NCBI RefSeq assembly: GCF_036250755.1
Contig: NZ_CP109583.1
Location: forward strand, 6,797,501-6,861,500
Direction of reading: 5' to 3'
Length of the DNA: 64,000 nucleotides
Source: Streptomyces uncialis
GTDB lineage: Bacteria; Actinomycetota; Actinomycetes; Streptomycetales; Streptomycetaceae
The position numbers and the translations under genes were made by a program. Positions 16,530 through 25,778 of the stretch are shown here, piece after piece (within the stretch, counting starts at the first letter, position 1; every line of letters starts with the position of its first letter). A model generated the notes under the pieces. The model worked only from the letters and a program-made list of their open reading frames with translations, was not told the DNA's origin and did no database searches.

Positions 16530-16860
16530 GTACGGGTCGCCTTCGCTCGCGCTCCCGAGGTCTGTCCGGCTGGGCCCACTTGTCCCTGTGCGGGTCGTCC
16601 GTGGGTGCGCAGTTCCCCGCGCCCCTGGATGCTGCCCCCTTGCGGTCGCTTCTCGGGTGCGGGTCCGCCCTCGTTTGTGCGCAGTTCCCCGCGCCCCTTC
16701 GGGGGCGCCTCCTGGGGCTGTTCTCGGTGAATCCCGACCGGCCCCGACCCGAAGAACAAGTCGGATGCGCCCCAAAGGGGCGCGGGGAACTGCGCACCCC
16801 ACGAACGACGGCACAGGAACGAAGTACGCCCAACACAAGAGACCCAGAGGCGCCCCCCCG
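16530..16860. repeat. intergenic mosaic repeat, locus A
   Basis: The gap between two convergent genes holds one copy of a module starting near GTCGCCTTCGCTCGCGCT. It also has two forward copies of GCGCAGTTCCCCGCGCCCCT (near 16608 and 16679), a fragment of the conserved core (around 16725-16775, on the opposite strand sense) and one reverse copy (near 16776). The same modules recur at loci near 20.5, 34.2 and 53 kb. No gene is supported inside. The inverted layout could form large hairpins and help terminate transcription from both sides. Confidence 0.8.
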
Positions 16861-16868
16861 GCAAGGGG

Positions 16869-17432
16869 TCAGGCGACGACGTTCACGACCGTGCCGACGG
16901 GCGCGAACTTCCACATCGCGGCCCCATCGGCAACCTTCTGCCGGACCGCCGCGGTCTGCACCCCGAGATCCGTCTCGGGCCGCGCCCCGTCCACCGCGTT
17001 GGAGAACGCCACGGTCAGCCCGGAACTCTTCGCGAAGTAGATGATGTTCGCGACCTTCACCCCGTCGGTCCCCGTCCCGGACGGCAACCGGGAGGACACC
17101 TTGTGCGCGCCGACAGGCGGATGCACGGACCCGGGCCACACGGCGAACGTCCGCGACACCTTGTCCCGCGCCTCCACGAGCCACACCCGCCGCTGCTCCA
17201 GCGAGTACACGACCCGGTGTCCCTCGCCGGAGGCGGCAGGCACCGCAGGCACCTTCGGCTTCGCGTCCTCGGGCCGCTGCTGAGGCTTCTTCGACGCGGA
17301 CCCCGCGGGACCCGCGTCGGTCCGGCCCCCGGGCATCGGCTCGGCCCGTACGGCCAGCCCGACCACCACGACCAGCGCGGCGCAGAGCAGCCCGGTGACC
17401 CAGGCCCATGAGGGCAGTCGACGCGCAGACAC
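16869..17432 (-). CDS. membrane-anchored LD-transpeptidase-like protein without catalytic cysteine
   Basis: 187 residues from a GTG start that has GAGGAGG eight bases upstream. A single N-terminal membrane helix (WVTGLLCAALVVVVGLAV) is followed by a Pro/Lys-rich linker. The extracytoplasmic domain begins HRVVYSLEQRRVWLVEARDK and contains TFAVWPGSVHPPVGAHKV, which resembles the start of the YkuD/ErfK fold. The usual catalytic HGxx(S)xGC region is missing: the C-terminus reads AFSNAVDGARPETDLGVQ and has no Cys or His there. It may be a non-catalytic cell-wall-binding relative. The fold assignment is moderately sure, the function unknown. Confidence 0.65.
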   Translation of the reverse strand: MSARRLPSWAWVTGLLCAALVVVVGLAVRAEPMPGGRTDAGPAGSASKKPQQRPEDAKPKVPAVPAASGEGHRVVYSLEQRRVWLVEARDKVSRTFAVWPGSVHPPVGAHKVSSRLPSGTGTDGVKVANIIYFAKSSGLTVAFSNAVDGARPETDLGVQTAAVRQKVADGAAMWKFAPVGTVVNVVA

Positions 17433-17667
17433 CCGGGAAATCCTCCTCGAACCAGGCGGGGCGGCAGGCCACAGGCCTGAACGCAAGACACCCGCGGTCA
17501 CGACGGACGGCGGGAGGATGATCCTACCGTCAGCGGGGGAGCTCCCCGCCGGGCACCCGGGAACGGCGACAGCCCGCCGACGGGGGAAGATCGACGGGCT
17601 GCCCTGGTGCCGCAGTGGTTCGGACGCGGCCCGGCGCGCGGCCGGGTCGCGGGTACGGCGGGTACCG

Positions 17668-18552
17668 CTAGTGCACGGAGTGCTCCTCCGCCGGGAAGAC
17701 CCCGCCGACGACCTCGTCGGCGAACGTGCGCGCGGCGTCACCGATGACGGACCGCAGCTCGGCGTACTGCTTCACGAACCGCGGCATCCGCCCGCCCGTG
17801 AGGCCCAGCATGTCGGTCGCGACCAGCACCTGCGCGTCGGTCTCGACCCCCGCGCCGATCCCGACGGTCGGGATGTGCAGCGTCCGGGTCACCTCGGCGG
17901 CCAGCTCCGCGGGCACCAGCTCCAGCACGACCGAGAAGGCGCCCGCGTCCTGGACGGCCTTGGCGTCGCGCAGCAGCTGCTGCGCGGCCTCCTCACCGCG
18001 GCCCTGCACGCGGTAGCCCATGGTGTTCACGGACTGCGGGGTGAGCCCCACATGCGCCATCACCGGGATACCGGACTCCACGATCAGCTCGATCTGCCGG
18101 TGCGAACGCTCGCCGCCCTCCAGCTTCACGGCCCCCACACCCGCGTCCTTGACCAGCCGCATCGCGTTGCGCAGCGCCTGGGTCGGACCCTCCTGGTACG
18201 AGCCGAACGGCAGATCACCGACGATCAGGGCCCGCTTGGTGCCCCGGACGACGGCCGCGGACAGCATCGTCATCTCGTCCATGGTGACCGGCACGGTCGT
18301 CTCGTAGCCGAGGTGGACGTTGCCCATCGAGTCCCCGACGAGCAGGACGGGTATCCCGGCCTCGTCGAAGACGGACGCGGTCATCGCGTCGTACGCGGTG
18401 AGCATGGGCCACTTCTCGCCGCGCTCCTTGGCGACGGTGATGTCACGCACGGTGATGCGGCGGTTCCCCTTGCCGCCGTACAGCGTCTTCACGCTGTCGG
18501 ACGGGGCGCCGGCCTCCTGGGCGGGCGTACGGGCAGCCGAGAGTTGCGTCAT
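17668..18552 (-). CDS. panB: 3-methyl-2-oxobutanoate hydroxymethyltransferase
   Basis: 294 residues. Ketopantoate hydroxymethyltransferase transfers a hydroxymethyl group from methylenetetrahydrofolate to ketoisovalerate, the first committed step of pantothenate and CoA synthesis. Family signatures are clear: MLTAYDAMTASVFDEAG, LLVGDSMGNVHLGYETT with the magnesium-binding Asp residues, VKLEGGERS with the metal-binding Glu, MAHVGLTPQSVNTMGYRVQGR, and PTVGIGAGVETDAQVLVATDMLGL. An N-terminal extension of about 30 residues is usual in actinomycetes. It is cytoplasmic and stands alone, with no other pan gene beside it. Confidence 0.96.
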   Translation of the reverse strand: MTQLSAARTPAQEAGAPSDSVKTLYGGKGNRRITVRDITVAKERGEKWPMLTAYDAMTASVFDEAGIPVLLVGDSMGNVHLGYETTVPVTMDEMTMLSAAVVRGTKRALIVGDLPFGSYQEGPTQALRNAMRLVKDAGVGAVKLEGGERSHRQIELIVESGIPVMAHVGLTPQSVNTMGYRVQGRGEEAAQQLLRDAKAVQDAGAFSVVLELVPAELAAEVTRTLHIPTVGIGAGVETDAQVLVATDMLGLTGGRMPRFVKQYAELRSVIGDAARTFADEVVGGVFPAEEHSVH

Positions 18553-18838
18553 CGCAACGGCTCCTTCATGTCATCTCGAGGCGCCCTTACGGCGTCCCCG
18601 GACCGTCTCCATGGTGGCACTTCGTGCGGCCCGGCGAAAGTGCGGTACCGGTCCCGGGGGTCCGAGGGGCCCGGTGGGGGCCGGACACGGTGGTGGTTCC
18701 CGGTTCGCGCCCGGCCGACTCCCGGGACCCGGGTGCCGTACGTCACCCGGGTCCCGGCAGCCGCTCCCGTACCGCGCGGGCGCCGGGTCCGGCCCGCCCG
18801 GGCCGGAGCGGACCGTAAAGTTCTGGCCAGGAGAACGA

Positions 18839-18859
18839 GATACGAGACGGTCCCGTATC
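18839..18859. promoter_or_regulatory. TetR-type operator upstream of the MFS exporter
   Basis: GATACGAGAC and GTCCCGTATC form 10-bp arms around one central base with a single mismatch, ending 22 bases before the exporter ATG. This size and symmetry are typical of TetR-family operators controlling efflux pumps in Streptomyces. The likely ligand is the TetR protein encoded downstream of the exporter. The remaining part of 18553-18838 shows only GC-rich sequence without a recognisable gene. Confidence 0.7.
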
Positions 18860-18881
18860 GGAACATCCCTACGCTCGGGCC

Positions 18882-20435
18882 ATGACCACACCTGCCGACC
18901 TCGCGCCGCGGGTCCCTGAGGCCGTGCACCGCAGACGCTGGGCCGTCCTGGGCGTACTGATGCTCAGCCTGATGATCGTCGTCCTCGACAACTCGATCCT
19001 CAATGTCGCCGTCAGGACCATCTCCACCCCCGCGCCCACCGGCCTCGGCGCGACCCAGGGGGAGCTGGAATGGGCGATCAACTCCTACACCCTCGTCTTC
19101 GCGGGACTGCTCTTCTCCGCGGGGCTCCTCGGTGACCGGCTCGGCCGCCGCAAGGTCCTCGTCGCCGGGATGCTGGTGTTCGGCATCGCCTCGGCGCTCG
19201 CCGCGCAGTCGGGCTCACCGGCCGAGCTGATCGCGTTCCGCGCGGTGATGGGGCTCGGCGCCGCGTTCGTGATGCCCGCGACGCTCGCCATCCTGATGAA
19301 CGTCTTCGAACGCGACGAACAGCCCAAGGCCATCGGTATCTGGGCGGGCGGGGTCGGCCTCGCGATAGCCATCGGCCCGATCACCGGCGGCGTCCTGCTC
19401 GACCACTTCTGGTGGGGCTCGGTGTTCCTCGTCAACGTGCCCATCGTGGTCGTCGCCATCGCCCTGCTGCTGTTCCTGGTCCCCGACTCCCGCGATCCGG
19501 CGCCCGGCCGGATCGACCCCTTCGGTGTGCTGCTCACCGTGGTCGGTCTGGTGCTGCTGGTGTACGGCATCATCGAGGGCGGCGAACGCGCGGACTTCAC
19601 CGACCCCGGTGTCCTCGCGACCATCGGCGCGGGGGTCGCGGTGCTCGGCCTCTTCGTCTGGTACGAGATCCGCAGCGACCATCCGGCCATCGACATGCGG
19701 TACTTCCGCGACAAGGTGTTCTCGGCCGCGATCACCGCGATAGCGCTGGTCTTCTTCGCGCTGATGGGTGTCACCTTCTTCTCCGTCTTCTACACCCAGA
19801 GCGTGCGCGGCTACTCGCCGCTCCAGACCGGGCTGCTCATGCTGCCGCTCGCCCTCGCCCAGCTCTTCTTCGCGGCCCGCGCGCGGCATGTGGTCGACCG
19901 GTTCGGCTACCGGGCCGTGACCACGGGCGGGCTGCTGCTGATCGCGGCGACGCTGGCGGCGTTCCTGCTCTTCGACCACGACACCCCCGTCTGGGTGATG
20001 GAGGTCGTGTTCTTCCTGATGGGCGCGGGGATGGCCCATGTGATGACACCGACGAGCGTCGTCATCATGCAGACCCTGCCGAGGGAGAAGGCGGGTTCCG
20101 CGTCCGCGCTCAGCAATACGTTCCGGCAGGTCGGCGGGGCGCTGGGGATCGCGGTGCTCGGGTCCGTGCTGTCGACCGCGTACCGGTCGGGCATCGAGGA
20201 CGAGCTCGCCTCCCTGCCGGAGGGTTCGCGGCACGCGGCGGGGTCGTCGATCGAGGCGACGCTGGCCGTCGCGGGGCGGATGGGGGCGGACGGGGGGTCG
20301 TCGCTCGCGGGGGCGGCGCGGGACGCGTTTCTGGACGCGATGCATGTCACTGCCGTGTGGGGGGCGGGGATCGCGGCCCTCGGCGCGGTGGTCACCCTCC
20401 TCTTCCTCCCCGGCCGCACCCCCACCCGGCGCTGA
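18882..20435 (+). CDS. MFS multidrug exporter, DHA2 (EmrB/QacA) family
   Basis: 517 residues with about 14 hydrophobic segments, as expected for the DHA2 family. Helix 1 carries [12 protein letters not shown], the motif C/D1-like element specific to DHA2 drug/proton antiporters. [13 protein letters not shown] is the conserved loop 2-3 motif, and [24 protein letters not shown] the antiporter motif after helix 5. The C-terminal region includes [21 protein letters not shown] palindromic operator overlaps its promoter, and a TetR gene follows, so it is probably induced by its own drug substrate. Confidence 0.93.
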   Translation: MTTPADLAPRVPEAVHRRRWAVLGVLMLSLMIVVLDNSILNVAVRTISTPAPTGLGATQGELEWAINSYTLVFAGLLFSAGLLGDRLGRRKVLVAGMLVFGIASALAAQSGSPAELIAFRAVMGLGAAFVMPATLAILMNVFERDEQPKAIGIWAGGVGLAIAIGPITGGVLLDHFWWGSVFLVNVPIVVVAIALLLFLVPDSRDPAPGRIDPFGVLLTVVGLVLLVYGIIEGGERADFTDPGVLATIGAGVAVLGLFVWYEIRSDHPAIDMRYFRDKVFSAAITAIALVFFALMGVTFFSVFYTQSVRGYSPLQTGLLMLPLALAQLFFAARARHVVDRFGYRAVTTGGLLLIAATLAAFLLFDHDTPVWVMEVVFFLMGAGMAHVMTPTSVVIMQTLPREKAGSASALSNTFRQVGGALGIAVLGSVLSTAYRSGIEDELASLPEGSRHAAGSSIEATLAVAGRMGADGGSSLAGAARDAFLDAMHVTAVWGAGIAALGAVVTLLFLPGRTPTRR

Positions 20436-20448
20436 CGCCCCTCGGGTT

Positions 20449-21222
20449 CCCTGTGCTGGGCGTACTTGTTCCCGCGCGGGTCGCCTTCGCTTGCGCTTGT
20501 GAGGTCTGTCCGGGTGGACGCACTTGTCCCGCGCCGTCGCTCGTGGGGTGCGCAGTTCCCCGCAGGTCGCCTTCGCTTGCGCTTCCGGGGTCTGTCCGGG
20601 TGGGCGCACCTTTCCTGTGCGGGTCGCTCGTGGGTGCGCAGTTCCCCGCGCCCCTTTGGGGCGCATCCGGTTTGTTCTTCGGGTCGGTGCCGGTCGGATT
20701 TCTCCGTCCTCGCTCCAACGCGCTCGGTACGACATCCCTCTTGCCCGACTGAAGAGCATCGGAGTCTGCGGGCAGAGATTCCCGCCCACCCCCTCCCGCA
20801 GCCATGCGACTGCACGAGGAGAGGAGTGCCCCTCCAGGGGCGCGGGGAACTGCGCGAAAACGAGGACCGGCCCGCACCCGACGAACAAGCCCGAAGGGGC
20901 AGCATCCAGGGGCGCGGGGAACTGCGCGAAAGGTGAGGGCGACCCGCACCGCAGAAGCGACCGCAGGGGGCAGCATCCAGGGGCGCGGGGAACTGCGCAC
21001 CCACCGAGCGACGGCACAGGAACGGAGTACGCCCAGCCGGACAGACCTGGGAAGCGCAAGCGAAGGCGGCCCGCGGGGAACTGCGCACCCACGGACGTAC
21101 CCGCACGGGAACAAGCCCGCCCAGCCGGACAGACCCCGGAAGCGCAAGCGAAGGCGACCCGCACGGGGACGGGTACGTTCAGGGCGGGGTACTCGGAGGC
21201 GCGAGCGAAGGCGGTGAGGCGA
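20449..21222. repeat. intergenic mosaic repeat, locus B
   Basis: Left half: the module beginning GTCGCCTTCGCTTGCGCTT twice, then GCGCAGTTCCCCGCGCCCCT in forward sense (near 20637), with a truncated copy near 20552. Centre (about 20665-20830): the conserved core, including CTGAAGAGCATCGGAGTCTG. Right half: reverse copies of the 20-mer near 20836, 20912 and 20979, a truncated one near 21072, and reverse copies of the first module up to the last bases before the TetR start codon. No protein-coding gene is supported here. Confidence 0.85.
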
Positions 21223-21224
21223 AG

Positions 21225-21800
21225 GTGGGACGGCCGCGCAGCGAGGCGGTCGAGCGGGCCATCCTGGACGGCGTGGTCGGACTGCTGGAGGAAGGCGTAC
21301 CGCTCGCGGACATCAGCATCGAACGTGTCGCCCGCACCGCCCGCGTGGGCAAGGCCACGATCTACCGCCGCTGGCCCGGCAGGGAGGAACTCTTCGTCGA
21401 GGTCCTGCGCCGCGCCGAGCCCCCGGACCCGCCCCTCACCGGCGGGTCCGTCCGCGAGGACCTGATCACCCTGCTGGAGAGCCTGCGGCTGCGCGGTGTC
21501 GCGAACCGCTCGTCCACCCTGCTGTGCAACGTCCACGCCCAGATGAAGAGCCATCCGCGGCTGTGGAGCACGTACCACGCCCTGGTGATCGAACCCCGCC
21601 GCCGGATGTCCGTCGAGGTGCTGCGGCGGGGCCAGCGGACCGGTGAGATCCGTACCGATCTGGACCTGGACCTGATGCACGACCTGTTCGTCGGCCCGAT
21701 GCTCGTCCGTACCGTCGTCCGTCCGGAGGGGGATCTGCCGGAGGAACTCGCCGCTCAGATCGTGGACGTGGTACTGGCGGGTCTGCGTCCGGCGCAGTAG
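21225..21800 (+). CDS. TetR/AcrR family transcriptional regulator
   Basis: 191 residues from a GTG start. The N-terminal HTH is AILDGVVGLLEEGVPLADISIERVARTARVGKATIYRRWPGREELF (residues about 10-55), followed by a C-terminal helical ligand domain with ELAAQIVDVVLAGL. It probably represses the MFS exporter through the 21-bp palindrome at 18839-18859. The intergenic repeat runs right up to its start codon, so its ribosome-binding region (GTGAGGCGAAG) is formed by repeat sequence or its edge. Confidence 0.88.
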   Translation: MGRPRSEAVERAILDGVVGLLEEGVPLADISIERVARTARVGKATIYRRWPGREELFVEVLRRAEPPDPPLTGGSVREDLITLLESLRLRGVANRSSTLLCNVHAQMKSHPRLWSTYHALVIEPRRRMSVEVLRRGQRTGEIRTDLDLDLMHDLFVGPMLVRTVVRPEGDLPEELAAQIVDVVLAGLRPAQ

Positions 21801-21994
21801 TCTCGCCGCGCCCGGTACGTATGTGCGCGTTTTGTCACAGTGAGCGCATGCCACCCCCGTGCCGGAACTCCCGCCGGGTGCTTCTTCGTCATGGTGCCCG
21901 TACAGCCGTCAGGGAGCGGCGGGAACAGCAGCGTTCATCGCCTAGGGTCAATGGTGGCGGTAACGAAGTGCACGGCAGGCAGTGAGGCGACGGA

Positions 21995-23026
21995 ATGGCG
22001 CAGCAGGCATACGCGACGGACACGGACAGCCGCGAAGGCGATGCGAGAACCGGCCGTCCTGTGTCCCGACTGCGCCGGCTGTTCTCCGGATGGCGCGGCG
22101 ACCCCGGGATCTGGCGGCGCGGACTGGTCCTCACGGCGTTCGCCCTGCTGCTCGCGCTGGTGATGGTGCTGCACGCGCAGATCCCCAACTCGCTGGGCAA
22201 CCTGGGCAGCCTGAACGAGACGTTCCTGCCCTGGGTGGGCGCCCTGCTGCCGCTGTTGATGCTGTGCGGGCTGCTGCGCAAGTCGGCGATCGCGATGATC
22301 GCGGTACTTGTTCCGGCCATCGTGTGGCTGAACCTGTTCGGCGGGCTGGTCACCGACAAGACCGGTACCGGCGGTGACCTCACCGTCGTCACGCACAACG
22401 TCAACGCGGGCAACCCCGACCCGGAGGGCACCGCGCGTGAGGTGGCCGCCTCGGGCGCGGACGTCGTCGCGCTGGAGGAACTCACCGCGCAGGCCGTCCC
22501 CGTGTACGAGCGGGCCCTCGCGAAGACCTTCCGCTACCACGAGGTCGAGGGCACGGTGGGGGTGTGGAGCAAGTACCCGCTGAGCGCGACCGCGCCCGTG
22601 GACATCAAGCTCGGCTGGACCCGCGCGATGCGGACCACGGTGGCCACCCCCGAAGGGCCCGTCGCCGTGTACGCCGCGCATCTCCCGTCGGTACGGGTGA
22701 AGGTGAACGCCGGTTTCACGGCGAGCCGTCGTGACCAGAGCGCCGACGCGCTCGGGGCGGCCATCGCCGTGGAGCGGGTGGAGCGGGTGATCCTGCTCGG
22801 GGACCTCAACGGCACCATGAACGACCGTGCCCTGAAGGCGATCACCGCGCAGATGCGTTCCACCCAGGGCGCGTCGGGCAGCGGGTTCGGGTTCAGCTGG
22901 CCCGCCGCGTTCCCGATGGCGCGTATCGACCAGATCCTGGTGAAGGACGTCGAGCCGGTGACGTCCTGGACGCTGCCGCGCACCGCGAGCGACCACCTGC
23001 CGGTGGCCGCCCGCGTCGGTCTGTAA
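21995..23026 (+). CDS. membrane-anchored endonuclease/exonuclease/phosphatase family protein
   Basis: 343 residues. Three hydrophobic helices occupy roughly residues 45-120 (LVLTAFALLLALVMVL, FLPWVGALLPLLMLCGLL, AIAMIAVLVPAIVWLNLF). The catalytic domain of the EEP superfamily follows: VVTHNVNAG, DVVALEELT with the metal-binding Glu, VYAAHLPS, ILLGDLNGTMND and the final SDHLPVAARV with the catalytic Asp-His. The active site faces outward. Substrates in this family range from nucleic acids to phospholipids; a secreted nuclease or sphingomyelinase-like role is possible. It converges on nadE. Confidence 0.85.
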   Translation: MAQQAYATDTDSREGDARTGRPVSRLRRLFSGWRGDPGIWRRGLVLTAFALLLALVMVLHAQIPNSLGNLGSLNETFLPWVGALLPLLMLCGLLRKSAIAMIAVLVPAIVWLNLFGGLVTDKTGTGGDLTVVTHNVNAGNPDPEGTAREVAASGADVVALEELTAQAVPVYERALAKTFRYHEVEGTVGVWSKYPLSATAPVDIKLGWTRAMRTTVATPEGPVAVYAAHLPSVRVKVNAGFTASRRDQSADALGAAIAVERVERVILLGDLNGTMNDRALKAITAQMRSTQGASGSGFGFSWPAAFPMARIDQILVKDVEPVTSWTLPRTASDHLPVAARVGL

Positions 23027-23067
23027 CGCGCCGTCCGTAAGGGCTTCGGTCCGGGAGGGCGAGGGGC

Positions 23068-24834
23068 CTACTCGGGTGCCTCGCCCGTCTCGCGCCAGCG
23101 GTTGGTGATCGGCAGCCGGCGGTCCTTGCCGAAGCCCTTCGCCGAGATCTTGGTGCCCGGCGGGTACTGCCGCCGCTTGTACTCGGCGGTGTCGGTCATC
23201 CGCAGGATGCGGGTCACCAGCTCCGCGTCGAAACCGGCCGCCACGATGCTGTCGGCGCCCTGGTCCCGGTCCACGTACCGCTCCAGCACGGCGTCCAGCA
23301 CCGGGTAGTCCGGCAGGGAGTCCGTGTCGACCTGGTCCGGGCGCAGTTCCGCGCTCGGCGGCTTGGTGATCGAGTTCTCGGGGATCGGCGGGGTCTGACC
23401 GCGCTGCGCGGCGGCCCGGTTGCGCCACTCGGCGAGCCGGAACACCGTCGTCTTGTACACGTCCTTGATGGGCCCGTAAGCGCCCACCGAGTCGCCGTAC
23501 AGCGTCGAGTACCCCACGGCCAGCTCGGACTTGTTGCCCGGCGCCAGCACGATGTGGCCCTCCTGGTTGGACACCGACATCAGCAGGGTGCCGCGCAGCC
23601 GGGACTGGAGGTTCTCCTCGGCGAGCCCGGTCAGCTCCAGCGACGCCATGTACGTGTCGAACATCGGCCCGATCGGCACCGTACGGAAGTTGAGGCCGGT
23701 GCGCCGGGCCAGTTCCGCCGCGTCGCCCCTGGAGTGCTCGGAGGAGTACTTCGACGGCATCGACACCCCGTACACGTTCTGCGCGCCGAGCGCGTCGCAC
23801 GCGATCGCCGCGACCAGCGCCGAGTCGATACCGCCCGAGAGGCCGATGAGCACGGACCGGAAGCCGTTCTTCGCGACATACGCCCGCAGGCCCACCACGA
23901 GCGCCGAGTAGATCTCCTCGTCGTCGTCGAGGCGGTCCGCGTAGCCGCCGGTCAGCTCCGCCGGATACGCGGGCAGCGGCTCCTCGGACAGGACCAGCCG
24001 GTCGATCCGCAGTCCGTCGTCCACCACACCGGTGACGGGGTCAGCGGCCGCCGCGGGCAGCTCCAGGTCGAGGACGACACAGCCCTCCGCGAACTGCGGG
24101 GCCCGCGCGATGACCTCGCCGTCCTTGTCCACGACGATCGAGTCACCGTCGAAGACCAGCTCGTCCTGGCCGCCGATCATCGCCAGGTACGCGGTGGTGC
24201 ACCCGGCTTCCTGTGCGCGCTTGCGGACCAGTTCGAGCCGGGTGTCGTCCTTGTCGCGCTCGTACGGCGACGCGTTGATCGACAGCAGCAGCCCCGCCCC
24301 GGCGGACCGGGTCGCGGGCACCCGGCCGCCGTCCTGCCACAGGTCCTCGCAGATTGCCAGCGCCACGTCCACGCCGTGCACCCGGACCACCGGCAGGGTG
24401 TCGCCCGGCACGAAGTACCGGAACTCGTCGAAGACCCCGTAGTTCGGCAGATGGTGCTTGGCGAACACCAGCGCCACCTCACCGCCGTGCAGCACGGCGG
24501 CGGCGTTGCGCGGGGCGCCCGCGGGCTGGCCGTACCTCGGCTGCGCCGTCTCGGAACGGTCCAGATAGCCGACGATCACCGGGATGGCGCCGAAGCCTTC
24601 CCCGGCGAGCCGCCGCGCGAGGTCCCGCAGCGCGGTACGGGAGGCGTCCACGAAGGACGAGCGCAGGGCCAGGTCCTCGACGGGATACCCCGTCAGGGCC
24701 ATCTCCGGGAACGCGATGACATGCGCTCCCTGCTCGGCCGAGTGCCGGGTCCAGCGGAGGATCGCCTCCGCGTTCTCGGCGAGGGCACCGACGGTGGAGT
24801 CGATCTGGTTCAGGGCGAGACGAAGTTGAGGCAC
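23068..24834 (-). CDS. nadE: glutamine-hydrolysing NAD+ synthetase
   Basis: 588 residues, two domains. The N-terminal nitrilase-type glutaminase has the Glu-Lys-Cys triad in AFPEMALTGYP, VFAKHHLPNYGVFDE and LAICEDLWQDGG. The C-terminal synthetase has the ATP pyrophosphatase loop GLSGGIDSALVAAIA and KYSSEHSRGDA. It converts nicotinate adenine dinucleotide to NAD+ using glutamine. The start is GTG at 24834 (V-P-Q-L-R-L-A-L-N-Q), where homologues begin. Six bases upstream is a TACACT -10 hexamer, so the message may be leaderless. The region 24835-25049 is rich in CCCCGTCCGGC repeats and holds no gene. Confidence 0.96.
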   Translation of the reverse strand: MPQLRLALNQIDSTVGALAENAEAILRWTRHSAEQGAHVIAFPEMALTGYPVEDLALRSSFVDASRTALRDLARRLAGEGFGAIPVIVGYLDRSETAQPRYGQPAGAPRNAAAVLHGGEVALVFAKHHLPNYGVFDEFRYFVPGDTLPVVRVHGVDVALAICEDLWQDGGRVPATRSAGAGLLLSINASPYERDKDDTRLELVRKRAQEAGCTTAYLAMIGGQDELVFDGDSIVVDKDGEVIARAPQFAEGCVVLDLELPAAAADPVTGVVDDGLRIDRLVLSEEPLPAYPAELTGGYADRLDDDEEIYSALVVGLRAYVAKNGFRSVLIGLSGGIDSALVAAIACDALGAQNVYGVSMPSKYSSEHSRGDAAELARRTGLNFRTVPIGPMFDTYMASLELTGLAEENLQSRLRGTLLMSVSNQEGHIVLAPGNKSELAVGYSTLYGDSVGAYGPIKDVYKTTVFRLAEWRNRAAAQRGQTPPIPENSITKPPSAELRPDQVDTDSLPDYPVLDAVLERYVDRDQGADSIVAAGFDAELVTRILRMTDTAEYKRRQYPPGTKISAKGFGKDRRLPITNRWRETGEAPE

Positions 24835-24840
24835 GGGCCC

Positions 24841-24846
24841 AGTGTA
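24841..24846 (-). promoter_or_regulatory. -10 element giving a probably leaderless nadE transcript
   Basis: TACACT lies six bases upstream of the nadE GTG, and there is no ribosome-binding sequence in between. Transcription would start at or next to the start codon. A good -35 was not found. Confidence 0.4.
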
Positions 24847-25049
24847 ATCGTCACTCCGACGCGATGTGCTGGCCGGATGCCCGGAGCGTCCCCTTCCCCC
24901 GTCCGGCACCCGTCCCCACCCCCCGTCCGGCGGCCCTCCCCACCTCCGCCCGGAACCTGCCCCACCCCCGTCCGGCCGGGCCCCGCGCACGCCACGCGGG
25001 GGGCGCCGCCGACCGCGCGGGCGGACCCCCGGTACCCCAGGATGAATCC

Positions 25050-25778
25050 ATGCCGATCCGCGCAGCGTCCCGCACCGGCCCCCGTACGACCGCCCTGCTG
25101 ACCGCCGCCGGAACCCTCGCCTACAGCGCCTGGCTGCTGGAGGCCGTCCTGCCCACCGGGCTGCCGCGCGCCACGGCGTACGTCAGCGAGCTCGCCGCCG
25201 AGGGCGAGCCCTTTTCCGCGCTGTTCCGCGCCACGGACCTGCTCGCCGGGCTGCTGCTGCTCACCGCGGCGCTGCTGGGCCTGCTGCGCCCCTCGGCGCG
25301 GCTGCCCTGGGCGGAGGGCCGCCCCTGGACCCTCGTCGGCTGGTCGGCCCTCGCGCTGTTCGCCGCGGCGACCGTCGCGGACTCCCGGCTGCCCCTGAGC
25401 TGCACGCCCACCATGGACGCGGGCTGCGCGGAGCGCGAGCACAGCGGGCTGGTGCCGCTGACCCATTCGGCCCATCTGGTGACCAGCGCCACGGCGACGG
25501 CCGCCGCCCTGCTCACCGCCGTCGCCCTGACGGTGGCGGCCCGCCGCTACGGCATCGGGGGACCGGTGGCCCGCGCGGGCACGGTCCTGGTGGCCGCCCA
25601 GCTCGCCGCCACCGGGTGGACCCTGGGCGCGGTGTGGGCGTTCGGCGAGGGCCTCGGCAGCTGGGGCCTCGGCGTGGCCCAGCGGCTCCAGCTCGTCCTG
25701 CTGGCGCTGTGGCTCGTCGTGTTCGCCCGTACGCTCGCGCGTGGCCGGGACGAAGGGCGGCCCCGGTGGCCTTCGTGA
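25050..25778 (+). CDS. DUF998 family integral membrane protein
   Basis: 242 residues with about six hydrophobic helices, starting TALLTAAGTLAYSAWLLEAVL and ending LQLVLLALWLVVFARTLARG. The second segment YVSELAAEGEPFSALFRATDLLAGLLLL and the loop ADSRLPLSCTPTMDAGCAEREH are typical of actinobacterial DUF998 proteins. It sits in the cell membrane; function not known. AGGA lies seven bases before the ATG. Its 3' end overlaps the downstream hydrolase gene, so the two are coupled. Confidence 0.82.
   Translation: MPIRAASRTGPRTTALLTAAGTLAYSAWLLEAVLPTGLPRATAYVSELAAEGEPFSALFRATDLLAGLLLLTAALLGLLRPSARLPWAEGRPWTLVGWSALALFAAATVADSRLPLSCTPTMDAGCAEREHSGLVPLTHSAHLVTSATATAAALLTAVALTVAARRYGIGGPVARAGTVLVAAQLAATGWTLGAVWAFGEGLGSWGLGVAQRLQLVLLALWLVVFARTLARGRDEGRPRWPS

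Noticed and set aside
20449..21222. Protein-coding frames within repeat loci A-D
   Set aside because: Frames run across repeat modules in both directions, contain Arg/Pro/Ser-rich products that repeat themselves, and have no proper starts.
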